Positions 12,621 to 24,900 of a DNA stretch of 64,000 nucleotides are shown piece by piece (positions within the stretch are counted from its first letter, which is position 1; every line of letters begins with the position of its first letter). The stretch is taken from positions 1 through 64,000 of the forward strand of contig BGZK01001606.1 in NCBI GenBank assembly GCA_005406025.1, read 5' to 3'. The notes beneath the pieces were generated by a model, which was not told the origin of the DNA, searched no databases, and was given only the letters and a program-made list of their open reading frames with translations. This stretch comes from Eumeta japonica (Eukaryota > Arthropoda > Insecta > Lepidoptera > Psychidae). The translations under genes and the position numbers were made by a program.

Positions 12621-15600
12621 TAAAAACAAAGTCACACAGTTTTTACTTAAACAAAACTATAATGAAACAGAGGCTCTCTTACATCATCGCATGAAATTTA
12701 GAAATATTATTTATTACATTTTAAATATTTTTTGTTTTCAATTCATTCATTTACCTTTTTTATTGTTTTTGTTAAATGGCAAATCGTTGAAAATTGTTAT
12801 TTCTATTTATAGTCTTTCTTGAACACACATACATAAGTTTTTAACATGCAGTACATATACAAATATTTACATATACAAGGGGTTACATTGAGGACGGATC
12901 AATGTATGCAGGTTGGTAGGTGACCCCAATATCCATCGAATGAACCGCATGTATGTTTGCCGATTATGAAAGTTTCAATGTTATTTGCATTTAACTTTTT
13001 TGCATATGTTCCGATATGTTAATTAATTACATAGCTGTTACGAGCCTAAGAGTTCTCGTTTGCTGAATTTTTTTTAGACATCCGAATCATTGGTCTATTT
13101 TAATAAATACATATTTATTTTTTCGGGCTTCACCTATATAAAAAAAAAGAGGAAAAAAAAAATTTTTCGATCAATTTTATTTCCTCAGTTTCGCAAGGCT
13201 TTAGTTTATAAAAACAAGATAACTTTATTTTTTACTTTGTGTTTTAAAAAACATCTCTATTTTGTTAGCAACTTAACCTGTATATTTTATTGAGCTACTT
13301 CCATGGGTTCACATAAAAAATGTTTAAAACTTGATGAAGGAACAAAATTACGATATTATTTTTTTATTCCAAGTATTCTTTAATAAATTCAGTGACATTC
13401 ATTGGGTTGTATTATTAGTACGTGTAACATTCATTTCGAATGCGACGTTGGCTACCAGCATTAAAAAGAGACAAATCTATAAAATGTATAGTTCTCTCTT
13501 TAGCTAGGTCTCGATTAGTCACCACGCAGTCATGTTGTGAAATAATTTCGTTTGTACGTTAGTCGTTTGTCATCTGCGCTTACGTCTGCTATACTGCTTT
13601 GTTTGATTTCTTCGAATTTAGCTTGTTTCACAGACTTGATTTGTTCATCGTTTTGGATCTATGATATTTGGAATAACAATGTTTCACATTAAATAGACTT
13701 GTTTTGTTTCCTTTAGACTCACTGTATTTTTTTTGCTGTTTCGAAATATACATTTTAGGTTTATTTACCACGCGAATAGGCAGAGATGCATTACTTTTAT
13801 GGCATTTCAAAAGGAAACATCGGAATAGCTGGAAGATTGTATAGACAACAATCATCGGCTTTAATAACAATATGTTTTGAATGGTTTAGTAATAAAGTAT
13901 TGATTATTTCGTACATTTACTTTCAATTATTTAAGACACGTGCAATATGACCGGTGTAGGTATAGCGTGCGCCTATTATCCAGAGTACAAGGATTCTAAA
14001 TTACACATGGACACTAAGTGCGTTATGTGTATCTGTGGTAGAGCCATACTGAGACTAATTGCAGCACACAAGTGTACTGGACCGACAGGTGAAATATCAC
14101 ACTCTCACAAAAAACGGATGTGAAATGGCAGCATCTGCTGTTGCTTTTCGTGAAATGAATGAGTTTCCCCTTCTTCCTTTTCCATAAACCTGATTTCTCC
14201 ATAAATATCCTATTTCTTCCCAAGAGCCCGGAAACGCACTAGTGACTCCTTTGAGGTTGCGAGTGTCTACGGGTAGCTATGACCATCTACTCATAGCTCG
14301 CTTGCTCCTTGACTATACTATAAAAAAAAATACAAATTGAAAGTTTGTGTATATTGTTAGATACAAATGGCCCTATCAGATGTTAGAAAATAAAATCACA
14401 TAAAAGGAAACTGGTAGAACAGTAAAAGAAGTATATTCAGAAATAGAGTCATAATAAATCACTACAAACCTGTTGATCGCTTTTTGTTATCGTATTGCGG
14501 AATCTATGAACGGAGGAATAAAGCTCCTCTCCTGCGCGTCGCACTTCACTGTTTATACCCGTGACTGGCTTTCCAAATAGGTCTATAATTACCCGGAACA
14601 AGTCATAAATATGTAACGTCTAGCATAAATAAATAAGATTTATAGCTTCTCGGAAACTCCACTTTAGAAAATAAATCCATTTATAAATAAAATGTAAACA
14701 AAACATCAAAAGCGCCGATTCGTTGCGAGCGTAGGGTTAGAGAATTTTATTCTCGCATATTTTTTTATAGGGGAATTATTGAGCCGTTTTATTATTTGCT
14801 CGCAGTTCCTAGCAATATTATGTATGTTCGGATATAGTTTCTTTGTTTATAACTTACTTTACTGATTCTTTTTGCTTTCGGTTTAGTATGGCTTCAAGGT
14901 AGTTTCATTTTAATTTCATTGGTATTAAACCTTGGACTTAAAAGATATATCAGAAAATTCTTCTTAACGAAATAGGAAATCTATAGCCATCGAGGCATTT
15001 TTAAGTGTATGATAATCCCAAAACAAGGTAGGTACCTAATTATGGTCATGAACGAGCTGAAGTGGAGTATGAATGCATATAATGGAACTCCTTAAGGACA
15101 AACAATAACATGAACGTGTATACATTAAACAAAAAATTTATATTATGCTAAGCGGCGACACGTTGGAACTTTAGCGATAGTATAATTAGTAGGATAAATT
15201 AATTTACTGGGTGTGAATTGTATAATTTTTATATACAAATATTGTAGAGAAAAAGGATATTTTGATTAGTTACTGGAAATAACATTAAAGGATGAAGTTA
15301 TTATAGATTTCGCAATTACGTCATTTCTGACAGCTCTTTCGTCGTGTGGTCTACTTATTAATTTATATGATGTTAAATCAGACAATGCTAGTCCCTTCAA
15401 GGTTTTCACATGACCGAAGGGTAACAAGGTACGTATACCCGGCTTTTAGCGAATTTTATAATCTACTTGAAAAGAAAAAGGAGGAGGTTCGTTGGACTAG
15501 AGATTAGCGAAGGCAAAAATATAGTATCGTAGGTTGCATTACCACTAGTTACTTAAGTTCTCGCACTTTCCAGTGAGTTTAGGAAAAATCTAAAACCTTA

Positions 15601-15781
15601 TACTTAGGTTATAGAAATCAACCGACTTAACTAACCGCGTGTCGAGTGATTCCGAAGGCGGTAGAACTCTAATTAAGAATGTAGGACCCCGCAAAGGTCG
15701 TTAGTGCAACGGACAATTTAGAATCAGGATCGGAACTGCTTTTGCGTTTTTTCCATTTAAAAGTAAAGGCCACCTGATCAA

Positions 15782-15784
<3 letters not shown>
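12621..15784. other. No gene seen
   Basis: AT-rich DNA with a few GC-richer islands (13430-13620, 13930-14300, 14470-14720). Open frames of 60-80 codons here show no recognisable protein. Confidence 0.4.

Positions 15785-15815
<31 letters not shown>
15785..15815. repeat. (TA)n microsatellite
   Basis: About 30 bp of alternating AT. Confidence 0.95.
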
Positions 15816-15817
<2 letters not shown>

Positions 15818-16259
15818 CCTTAACAAATAAGATAAAATATGAAATTCATTAGACCTGATCACTAAAAAATATTAAATAAAATAAATGTCAAAAAAACGCC
15901 TTCAAAAATCTTAAAATAAATTGTTGTTTTTGGAATTGGTATCGGCTAAAGATATTGCAGACACGGATTTATATCAATTTTCATAATTCCATATGGTCTT
16001 CACTCAGTACTTCGTTGATGTGATTACATTTGTAACTTTGGAACAGTATTATCGAAAAAAGTATTCTACCGAAATCAGAATTTTACTTTAAAAACTATTT
16101 CATATAAAAACCTTTCAAACAAAAACCAATCAAAATATTTTATTGAATATTAGAAAATAAAAAAAATGTTTACTATTACAAAAGTGTGATTATCAAGAAT
16201 TATCGAAATTCATAAAAAAACAATGTTTACGTTTTTGCTAAGCAGATACAACTTTCGAA

Positions 16260-17340
16260 ATTTACATAAACAATGAAACAGTTAATTGTACTATAGATGT
16301 AAATATTTATTAAATAAGATTTTCAAATTGTCGACCTCCAGCTACTGTGCATAACTTGCATTCCCTAAAAAAAAATTTTGCTTATGTTCTAAACACTTCA
16401 ACTTTATTTCTTATAATATTTTCAGTGGTTTGAATTTTATGTCTGAGCTCCGCTTCAGTAGTTTATGTTTCACGTAAACAATTTCCTTGTAATATCCACG
16501 GATAAAATATATATACAGGATTTAAACTGGGCGATTGAGGCTGCTACCTTATTTCGCCGTCTCGACCAATCGACCAAATCCATTTATTTGGATATGTATC
16601 TATTAGCTAAATGCTACCAACTGGAAGTACGTAATGGCATAGTGCACCGCCATTTTAGAACCTCCTTCTTTGTTTTATACTTATGTCGACATTTTCAAGT
16701 AATATTGGCAAATCATTTTCCGAAATGCCAAAACTGCTTGACCACTTAAATGCTTAGGCAATTCAAATGGATCTATTAATTTTCCATCTAAAATTCATAT
16801 CTAAATGTTTATTACAAATAAATGTTGAAATGCAGATGCTTGCGTAAGATGATGATTTTCAATAGACCAGCTGTAGTAATTATGAATGTCAAAGTCACCT
16901 CGTTTAAAATGTGAGTCATCCACAAACTATACTATATATTTTTAAGAGAGTCATATGTCCACAATATTTCCTTGAAAGTTTGTTTTCTTGATTCCTCCGA
17001 ATCTTTTATCGGCAGAAATTGACTTCCAATTCGTAATCACATGGAAGTAACGCTTGAACTCTCTGGATATGATGGACGTGTAAGCTTTTTCCATGAAGAA
17101 TTCGTTGGATCCTTGCTTCTGAGATTCTCGTTCGATTTTCAACCGATCGCGTGTTAATTGATTATGTCAACACGATCTCGGATCTGCTCTCGGTGTGCTT
17201 TCGCGGATTGTACTTCGTGATACACGGTCTTCCGAATATGCAATGTGGTTTAAGGTGTTAGTAAAAACGCGATGATCAAGAAATCTCTCGAGTTGTGGTC
17301 CATCACGTCGTTGAATGGCTTCCCTGTATAGTCTGACAGC
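16260..17340 (-). pseudogene. DUF4817-type (mariner-like DDE) transposase remnant
   Basis: On -, pieces in changing frames line up in the order of a common insect transposase. RLYREAIQRRDGPQLERFLD (about 17330-17270) is followed by an open stretch at 17142-16951 (IERESQKQGSNEFFMEKAYT and on). DDSHFKRGDFDIHNYYSWSI-like sequence (about 16930-16860) comes next, then NGGALCHY (about 16645), DGEI plus SPSLNPVYIY (about 16565-16500), and a helical tail to about 16290. DESHF and the D-G-A-P-C-H-Y and SPDLNP positions are family landmarks. Many stops and frameshifts show an old, dead copy. It lies in the spacer between AGK and TARBP1. Confidence 0.72.
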
Positions 17341-17964
17341 TTAACATTCGTTTCATCTTACAATTGTATAAAAGTAATGAATTTGTGCATAGGTATTTAT
17401 GCGGTGTAGCTCATGACTAAAAATAAATTTCTATTCACGATTGTTTTAAATTTACGTTAGTACAGTAACGAGCCGAATTATTGTACTGAGAATATATTAT
17501 GAATTTAAATCGATAAGCATTCCAAAAGTCCATTGTAATACCAAAATCAAGATTAAAAAAAAACAATAAGAAATGAGTAGTGGTAAACGAAATTAGCAAA
17601 CGACTAATACAAAATCATTTGACGATCTTTGTAATTGTTAGATTTAAAATTTGATGCCATGCTGCTGGCTATCATTGTCTCTTTCCAATCTACGTAATAC
17701 ACGAGATGTCGCTCGTGGTTGCTTTCGCTCTCAGGCTGCGACTTAGTTCGGTAGAGGCAATTGTTTCGGCAGCTTTTGGCAATACAAAATAAAAAAACAA
17801 GTAGGGCAATACCATAATATTTAAAATGGAGTGAGAAGAGCACTTTTTGGAAAAAATCGTTGCACTACTTATTCGACTTTCATCACTTATTATTTTCATT
17901 AATTATTAAATAGTAATTTTTATGAAGTGCTATATTTCTTTATAATCATACCTTTGTATTTAAA
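17341..17964. other. No gene seen
   Basis: Short frames on - at 17600-17900 do not resemble a known protein. A microsatellite-free AT-rich spacer. Confidence 0.35.
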
Positions 17965-18254
17965 TTGTAAATAACTTTTATTATTGGACGCTTGCCTGTA
18001 ACATGGATTAACATGCAGCATGCAATCCACCGCTGGCCCTCGAATCTGCCTTTCCACTACGAATCTCTATCCAAAGGATTGAATAGTGATTCCAGAAGAT
18101 TGACAGATATCGAACCCTAAGCAAGTGTGTTATTTATTTTTATAATTATCTTAGTCCGCTAACCGTTAAATTGTTAATTCTACGTACGTTTCATGCCTAC
18201 CAGGCACATCCTCAGGAAATTGCCGCAGTCACATCCACCAGGGTGTGAGGAGCG
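17965..18254 (-). mobile_element. Penelope-like element pLTR fragment
   Basis: Bases 18001-18254 match, reverse-complemented, the Penelope pLTR at about 35900-36175. Shared blocks include AACATGCAGCATGCAA, the CGAATCTGCC block, the GACAGATATCGAAC block and GGCACATC. The left edge TTATTGGACGCTTGCCTGTA equals the last codons of the Penelope ORF at 35741-35760 on +. Homology stops at GGAGCGTTT near 18254. Confidence 0.82.
18172..18226 (-). ncRNA. Candidate hammerhead-ribozyme motif in Penelope pLTR
   Basis: Reading -, the order is CTGAGGA (18209-18215), a TGCC-TGGTA-GGCA hairpin, GAAA, then CGTACGTA. These fit hammerhead core CUGANGA, stem II, GAAA and a minimal self-complementary stem III (ACGTACGT) ending in a U-H site. 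Hammerhead motifs are known in Penelope pLTRs. Helix I pairing is weak (three pairs, then mismatch) and stem II begins with two unpaired bases, so activity is uncertain. Confidence 0.5.
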
Positions 18255-18690
18255 TTTATGGAGAATTTGTTTGTGCTATCCCTTTTGTTAGAATTTCCCA
18301 CCAGATGGTGCTACAGTATATCAACTCGTATCGTTTAACCGATGACCTCGAAAATTAGCATGCATTTGTATTTTTTTGTGGAGATTTTGTTTTTACGCCG
18401 TCCCCTTTGTTGTAATTCGACAGCAGATTGCGTTGTAGCATATCAACTTCTATATTATTCAACCGATCATCATGGAATTTGGTATACTAGTATATTTAAA
18501 CGTGGAGAATGTATTTGCAGTATTCATAGCTGTAAAGTGAAATATTTTTTTACCATTGTTTGTAACATTCTTTATGAGGTAAAACGCGACCGTGATGGTA
18601 ATCGAGAATAGAATATTGATTTCGTAGTGGGGCGATGTAAAATATGAAAGATTTAATTTTATGTCTATGTGGGAGAAGCCGCGGGTAAGA
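18255..18690 (+). repeat. Unclassified repeat with internal duplication
   Basis: Two diverged units of about 110 bp follow each other. Unit 1 (about 18270-18345) and unit 2 (about 18385-18480) share CCCTTTGTT, the CAGATGG/CAGATTG block, TATCAACT and CAACCGAT-like blocks in the same order. The end reads GGGAGAAGCCGCGGGTAAG. No coding capacity is evident and I cannot name the family. Confidence 0.5.
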
Positions 18691-18846
18691 TCTACTTAAT
18701 TAGAAACATAATCGCATGGTAGATTCATGAGTATCCAATCTTAATAAATTGATACCATTTTAAAGTCGGAAGTTGTACTGAAAATTGAAAATATCTTTGT
18801 GATGTGTCATAAAACTAGAAAATAAAAAAAATAATCATAATCAATA

Positions 18847-18852
18847 TTTAAT
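18847..18852 (-). terminator. Possible TARBP1 polyadenylation signal (ATTAAA)
   Basis: ATTAAA on -, about 90 bp beyond the TARBP1 stop codon. It is a common variant signal. No better AATAAA is near. Confidence 0.3.
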
Positions 18853-18938
18853 TGTGGCTTATCATTTTTACTCATGTCAATACATAGATATAAATCTGCA
18901 GCATTTTCAGTCTTATATGTACAAAATGTCTAAACAAA

Positions 18939-21900
18939 CTATAAATCATGTTGTCTGACATATTCCCATATGAACATAGCAGCAGTTACATGCACATTGA
19001 GAGAGCGTATATAGCCCTTTTGTGGAATCTCAACACAGTGGTCCATTAATGGTAGTAAATCGCAAGGAACTCCATCTTTTTCTTGCCTAAAATGAAATTA
19101 ATAACATAATTTACCAGAAATATCACAATATTTTTAATTACATTTACAATATAATAAATATATTATTCCTAATGTGATCAAGGCACCATGCAATTAGTCT
19201 GTGAATGCAATTCCGTCAATGCTTTAGCAAAATTGTGTAACTTTACACGGATTTCGAAAGGTATACCGAAGTAACCGAGAATAAAAGGAACAAGATGTAG
19301 GATATAATTAAATTAAAGTTTTATTGTTCCATTCAATTATAAATCTTTGAAAATATTCGTCTGAATCATTCACTAATTGATTAAATCTATGCTTCTATCC
19401 TGTTTCCTGGTAAATGTAAAGAAATCATTAGGGCTTAGGTTAGAACTGTATGAAGGATGGGTCAACAATTCAATATTTTCTTGCCTCAAAAAGTAGTTTG
19501 TTTTATGGGCGGTGTAAGAGCTCCGGTTATCATGATGTAAGATGATGCGATGTTTCGGGTTGTCTGCAGTTCAGCTATCATTTTTGGCGAATATATCATG
19601 GTATATCAATCGGCCGTGACTGTTCTATATTCTTGTGATGGAATTGTGGCAACATGTCCTTCTCTCAATACAAAAGAAGCAACCATTTTCATAGACATGT
19701 TGTGGCAACACATTACTTTTGTTAGCTTGAGTTAATCTTTGAAGACCCAAATTGCCGATTCCTGTTTCTTTCTGGCTTATATTAAGAAATCCATGATTTA
19801 TCACCTAAGACGATGTTATAAACATCTTCGGATTTCCCTCCATGGATGTGTTGTAAAGTAGACTGGCACCGACTAAAACGAACTGCTTTTTGTTATTTAT
19901 TCAGACTAATTATAGGGCACCCAATGGAAAACTATCTTTCTGACACACAATACATTCTGCAAAATAGTGTGAATTGTTATTTCAATACCCATAGTTTCCC
20001 CAATATGCTCATATGTCGCATGTCGATTATCTTATTTAATGTTGTTGACGTTTTCAGGCGTTACCGTTGTTTTTGGTCAACCTATTATATAGAAGATACG
20101 GTATTGAGAGGCACAACCTCATCCGAACTCAGCATATCAGTGGTATATTTTTGTTTGACTAAATGTTTCAACGTCATAAGTAGAATCAAGCTCAGCGAGA
20201 TACTTATCTGAAGATAACCCTTGGGGAAAGTTGCGATAAATTATAACACGGAAATCACACGCGCGAGCTACATTTTGTTATCGACTTATCAACTTTAAAA
20301 AATTTCCTTAAAACATTCGAGTGTCGAGGTCGGGTTCATCCTGCCATACGCGTTCGTCCCATTGATGGAATGCGGAAATTCAAGAAGTTTAAATTGTGTA
20401 AACATCAACACGATCCATCCTAAATGGCGAGTATTCATATAACAAAAAAAGGTTTTATTTTAACTCAGTTCAAAGTACTCAATTCTGGATCATTGTGGTG
20501 TAACCCTCGTATGTACATACAACTGTCCCGATAAATCCAGCGCATATGTGTAGACTGGGTATGGTTGAATCAAAACAAATATCTCTCGAATGGTTACGAG
20601 CAGTGAAGGATGCAAGGGGGAAAACAAAGCGAACGACAGGTCCGAACACGTATCTCAATGTTGACTTCCCCGCGCAGTATTGTGTACAGGAGATCGCGTT
20701 ATATTTTGGTAGTCAAAAGCAAGTATTTTTCTTCTTAGATTTATACTATTATCGTGTATTGTATTTAAGTCAAAGTATTGAGTATGTGTTTGCGATTTTA
20801 ATGCAATTTGTACAATATAGAACAATAACTAGTTTTAATGTGTTATTATTACTACCATTACTATAAACTGTCTATTACTAAAGGCGGGGTTGGGGTCGGT
20901 TGAAATAGTAAATATATTATTTTTCTTTTCTATACCGAGGGTTCACGTAAGAAAGACTTCCCAGAGAACAGTGTCTTGTCGAGGTATAAAGATTCATATG
21001 AGGAGGTTAAAGCTGTATATCCATTATGAAAAGCAGTGGACAAGCATGGAATTGACTGGCAGAAGAAATGCGTCTGGCAATGACGATGAACATATGTATG
21101 GAGCACATAACCCAATTTTCAATGAAGCAAGAGCAAGAGCGAGACTTAACAAAATATTTGATTTGATGTGATGATTTTGGGCTATCTAATAGAGGTGAGA
21201 AAATTGGCGTACGAGCTTACCACTAAATAAAATTTATACAACCTCAAACTTGGGATGACAATCAAAATGGCTGGCGAGGAATGGTTTCGATTTTTTAGGA
21301 GAAAAACCCTACAGTCCGTACGCGCTAGATTAGCTACAAGCCTGTCAAGGGCGACTAGCTTTAATAAAACAAACGTCGATGTTTTTGTATGACAATCTGA
21401 CCATTATCATGGACTGTCATAACTTTGAACCTCAAAATATATACAACATCGATGAAAGGGCATAACAACTGTGCCAAAACTTGATAAGAGTTGTACTCGT
21501 CAAGTAGGTACAGTAACTTCCGCTGAAAGGGGTACATTAGTGATAATAACTTTTGTAGTAAACGCCATCGGTAATGTATTTCCTCCATTCTTTGTTTTCC
21601 ACAACCAATACCATTTTGATAGAGATGGGTCAATATGGTCGACTACAGCTGCAAATCCCTCTGGTTGGACGCAGGATGGAACAATTCCGGGAAAAACAAT
21701 GTCGATTTATGACATTTTGGGAATTGTAGCGTCTGTTATGCCCCTTGATCTGACATTATCCAACATTCGAGCTGGCTTTCGTAAAACGGGAATTCACTCA
21801 TATAATCGGCATCCTGTTTATTGAGGTCGATTTTGCTCCTGCATTTATAACGGATAAACCTAATCCCGAAAATACAACCGAGTCTCCAGTTGTTTTTACA

Positions 21901-24900
21901 TTTAATGCAAGTCCATCTGAAGATCAAATGCCGTCACTATCGCCTAATCTTTTAACTGAAAAACTACAAGCACAGACAACGGTTTAACAACAGGCTATCA
22001 AAAACTCACCAGTTCCAACAACTTTGGATACACCACCTAAACGTTGCAACAGCATTACCAATCAGGAAAGTTCACCGAGACCGTTTACAAGTGTACAAGC
22101 AATTTCTAATGTTCCTATTGTATTTACACCTAAAGCAGTACAGGCATTACCGAAACCTCCCCCGAGGAAATCTAATATAGAGCACAACCTAGAAAGTCTG
22201 TGATTTACATTGAAGCACCAGAGAAAAAAGAGATAAGAAAGGAACAAAGAAACATAATTGAAACGAACCAAAGCTAAGCGAGTTGAGAAAGGATTGGATG
22301 GAAGAAAAGGTAAAAAACAGTAGCGAAATGCTACTGCATTATTTGTTTGTCATTATATTCAGAGAGCAGATTCGGAAAAAAGTGGATTCAATGCACCAGT
22401 TTTAAACAATAGACTCTCGAAAACTGTACAGAAGGTGGTTTTAGCTATGTTAGGCACAATTGCGACTCAGATTGATGCCTAAGCTAAATTTTTGTTTGGT
22501 TGAAGAAATGTTTCTTTTTAGTTTAATCTTAAAATTATTTTCGTTTAGTTTGCTTTGTTTTAAAGAATACTGTCGATTTTTATTATATTTATTAATTGCG
22601 TTAATTGTTTATTACCCATCAAATGCTGATTGGAAATGTCATTATGAGTATTAAAAAGTTGAAGACTGATTAATGTAGTCATACGGTGCCATAATTATGT
22701 TTATAATTAGAATTTTATTAAATGAAACATGTTAAAATATATCATATTTTGTATTAGTTGCATGCATTTCAACTGACCCCAATCGTTGTTTCAACCACGT
22801 TATAAACGGCGCCGTGTATCGTGTCGTACACGAATGCATAGCATTAATATACACTAGACGTAAATAAACAGTTGAGAATTACCCAAGAAGTAACAATGAT
22901 TTTTCAGGGAACTTGAAATTGTTAAGTTTCACACTCGATGATGTTTGTTCTGCAGCCACTAGGGTGTAGCCATCAGTTTTCTTTTTTAACAAATATTCTT
23001 TAAGAGGTTTGCCTTGACGAACTTCTTCTATATTTATCCATCGCTCAGCTGATAAACTGGAATATTTTTTTTATAAATAATGAAATTATATTATACTCAT
23101 AAGCTGAAACTGAAAATTAACAATTAATAAAAACATATTAAAATTTTAAAGATGGAACTCTTTGTCAACCTTATTATGTACATTACATTCATCTGTCGTT
23201 TGTTTTACTGTCATTTGGTGGAAAAAAGAAAATTGTTTATCTAATGCAATATCAATTTAAGGCGTTGAGGTTAATTGATAATGTGAAATGATCAAAGATT
23301 TCCCAGTGGTGACTCAAACGCTGTATACGACATTATTAAAGGTGACGAAAGCTGAATCTACTGTAACGATACCGAAACCACAAGACAGTGTGCTCAGTGG
23401 GTGTTTCTTTTCGAGGAGGTGCCTACTTAAACAAAACGAGGTCGAAGCGTCGGAAAAAGATGGCGGCCTCTTCATTCGGAATAACAGGTCACAACGTAAC
23501 AATTGTTTTAGAAGACAAAAAAAAGTCACTTTAGATTGGTACACTAACATTTGATTGCTTCTTGTTTTGGAAAAAGTTAGGGAAAAACGATCTCACAGTA
23601 GGATTCTTCTTCATCATGACAACACCTCACCACATATCGACCGTCAACTACTAACAATATTTGGGGACGTTAGGTGTAAAAGTACTGATTCACCCGCCTT
23701 ACAGCTCCGATCTCGCACCATACGATTTATTTATTTCCTAAAATAAAAGAAAACTTTGAGGAAAGTGGTTAACGAATGCCGAGGAAGCAGTGGCTGTATA
23801 TGAAGAGACTATGAAAACGATCACTGAGTTCGAGTGGGCAAAGTGTTTATCTAGGTCGTGCCATCGAATGTAGCGATGTATTGATCTCAACTGACACTAT
23901 TTTCCAAACAATAATAATAAAACAAGTTTGCTAGTTTGCTCAGTTTTTGATATTCTAAGGACTTTTAGATTGATTCACGTACTCACGCACAATATTAAAT
24001 GAAAAACCTATTCAAGGCAAAAATAATTACAAGGTTTTAACTTTTCCCGCAAAATAACTTTATTTACAAGTACAGTTACACAGCACATAACTCTGACCGT
24101 TAATTGAGTTGTCAGTGACATTTCATCAAAAACGCACCCACGTATTTACTATAAAATAATAATACGTCAAAAAAATAGTTCTTTACAGAATCGAAAGATT
24201 TTGCGATATCAACTCTACCAGTACAACTATATTAATGTTTATCGATGGTCAGCACATCAATTTGAGCCAAGGTAGGCATGAAACAGTTACATCTTACATA
24301 TGCTTCAGATATTGCTTGCTAAGTATATATGGAATTATAAAAAAAAACCTACCCAATGGTTACTTTCTATCGCAGGTCACTGTTGAGTCTTTTTTTGGCA
24401 CATGAGATATCCAAGTAATTTATTGAGTTAATTACCAATAACCAAATCGACCGGACAACCAAAGTGGCCATTTAAAAGCCATAATTTTATATTATTTTCG
24501 GGTTGTAAAAATAAGTAAAATATATAATGACACTGTGAAAACTGTAACTACAAATGTTTCTTTTAAGATAGTTCTTATATTACTCATAACTTAAATACAG
24601 CTGTCTGTCTTTTTATGGTTCCATATCCACAAAATCTCACAACATTACCAAGCCTGAACTATCCGTCTGACTGTCTGTCAGTTGGTTGTACCTGATGAAC
24701 CTTAATAAGTAGACTGTTATATTTTATATTTATATTGCCTCCTAAGCAATAAATAATAAAAATAAAATAAAATTGATAAATAAAGAGAGCCCTATAGAAG
24801 AAACGTGTTTTTTGACATTTTTCATTCGATTTTAATAAAACCAATAGAAAAAAAAACGTTAAATGTTCACACTATGTATTACTATAGTCGCTATAAAAAC

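Noticed and set aside
13628..13870. 80-codon - frame
   Set aside because: No recognisable motif and no supporting neighbours.
17604..17899. Two overlapping - frames with a hydrophobic stretch (possible membrane protein)
   Set aside because: Two frames are equally open, the composition is AT-driven, and no start context, splice sites or family can be named.
20546..20866. 106-codon frame as a possible host gene
   Set aside because: It lies at the start of the pogo-type remnant and ends in low-complexity sequence; part of the transposon region.
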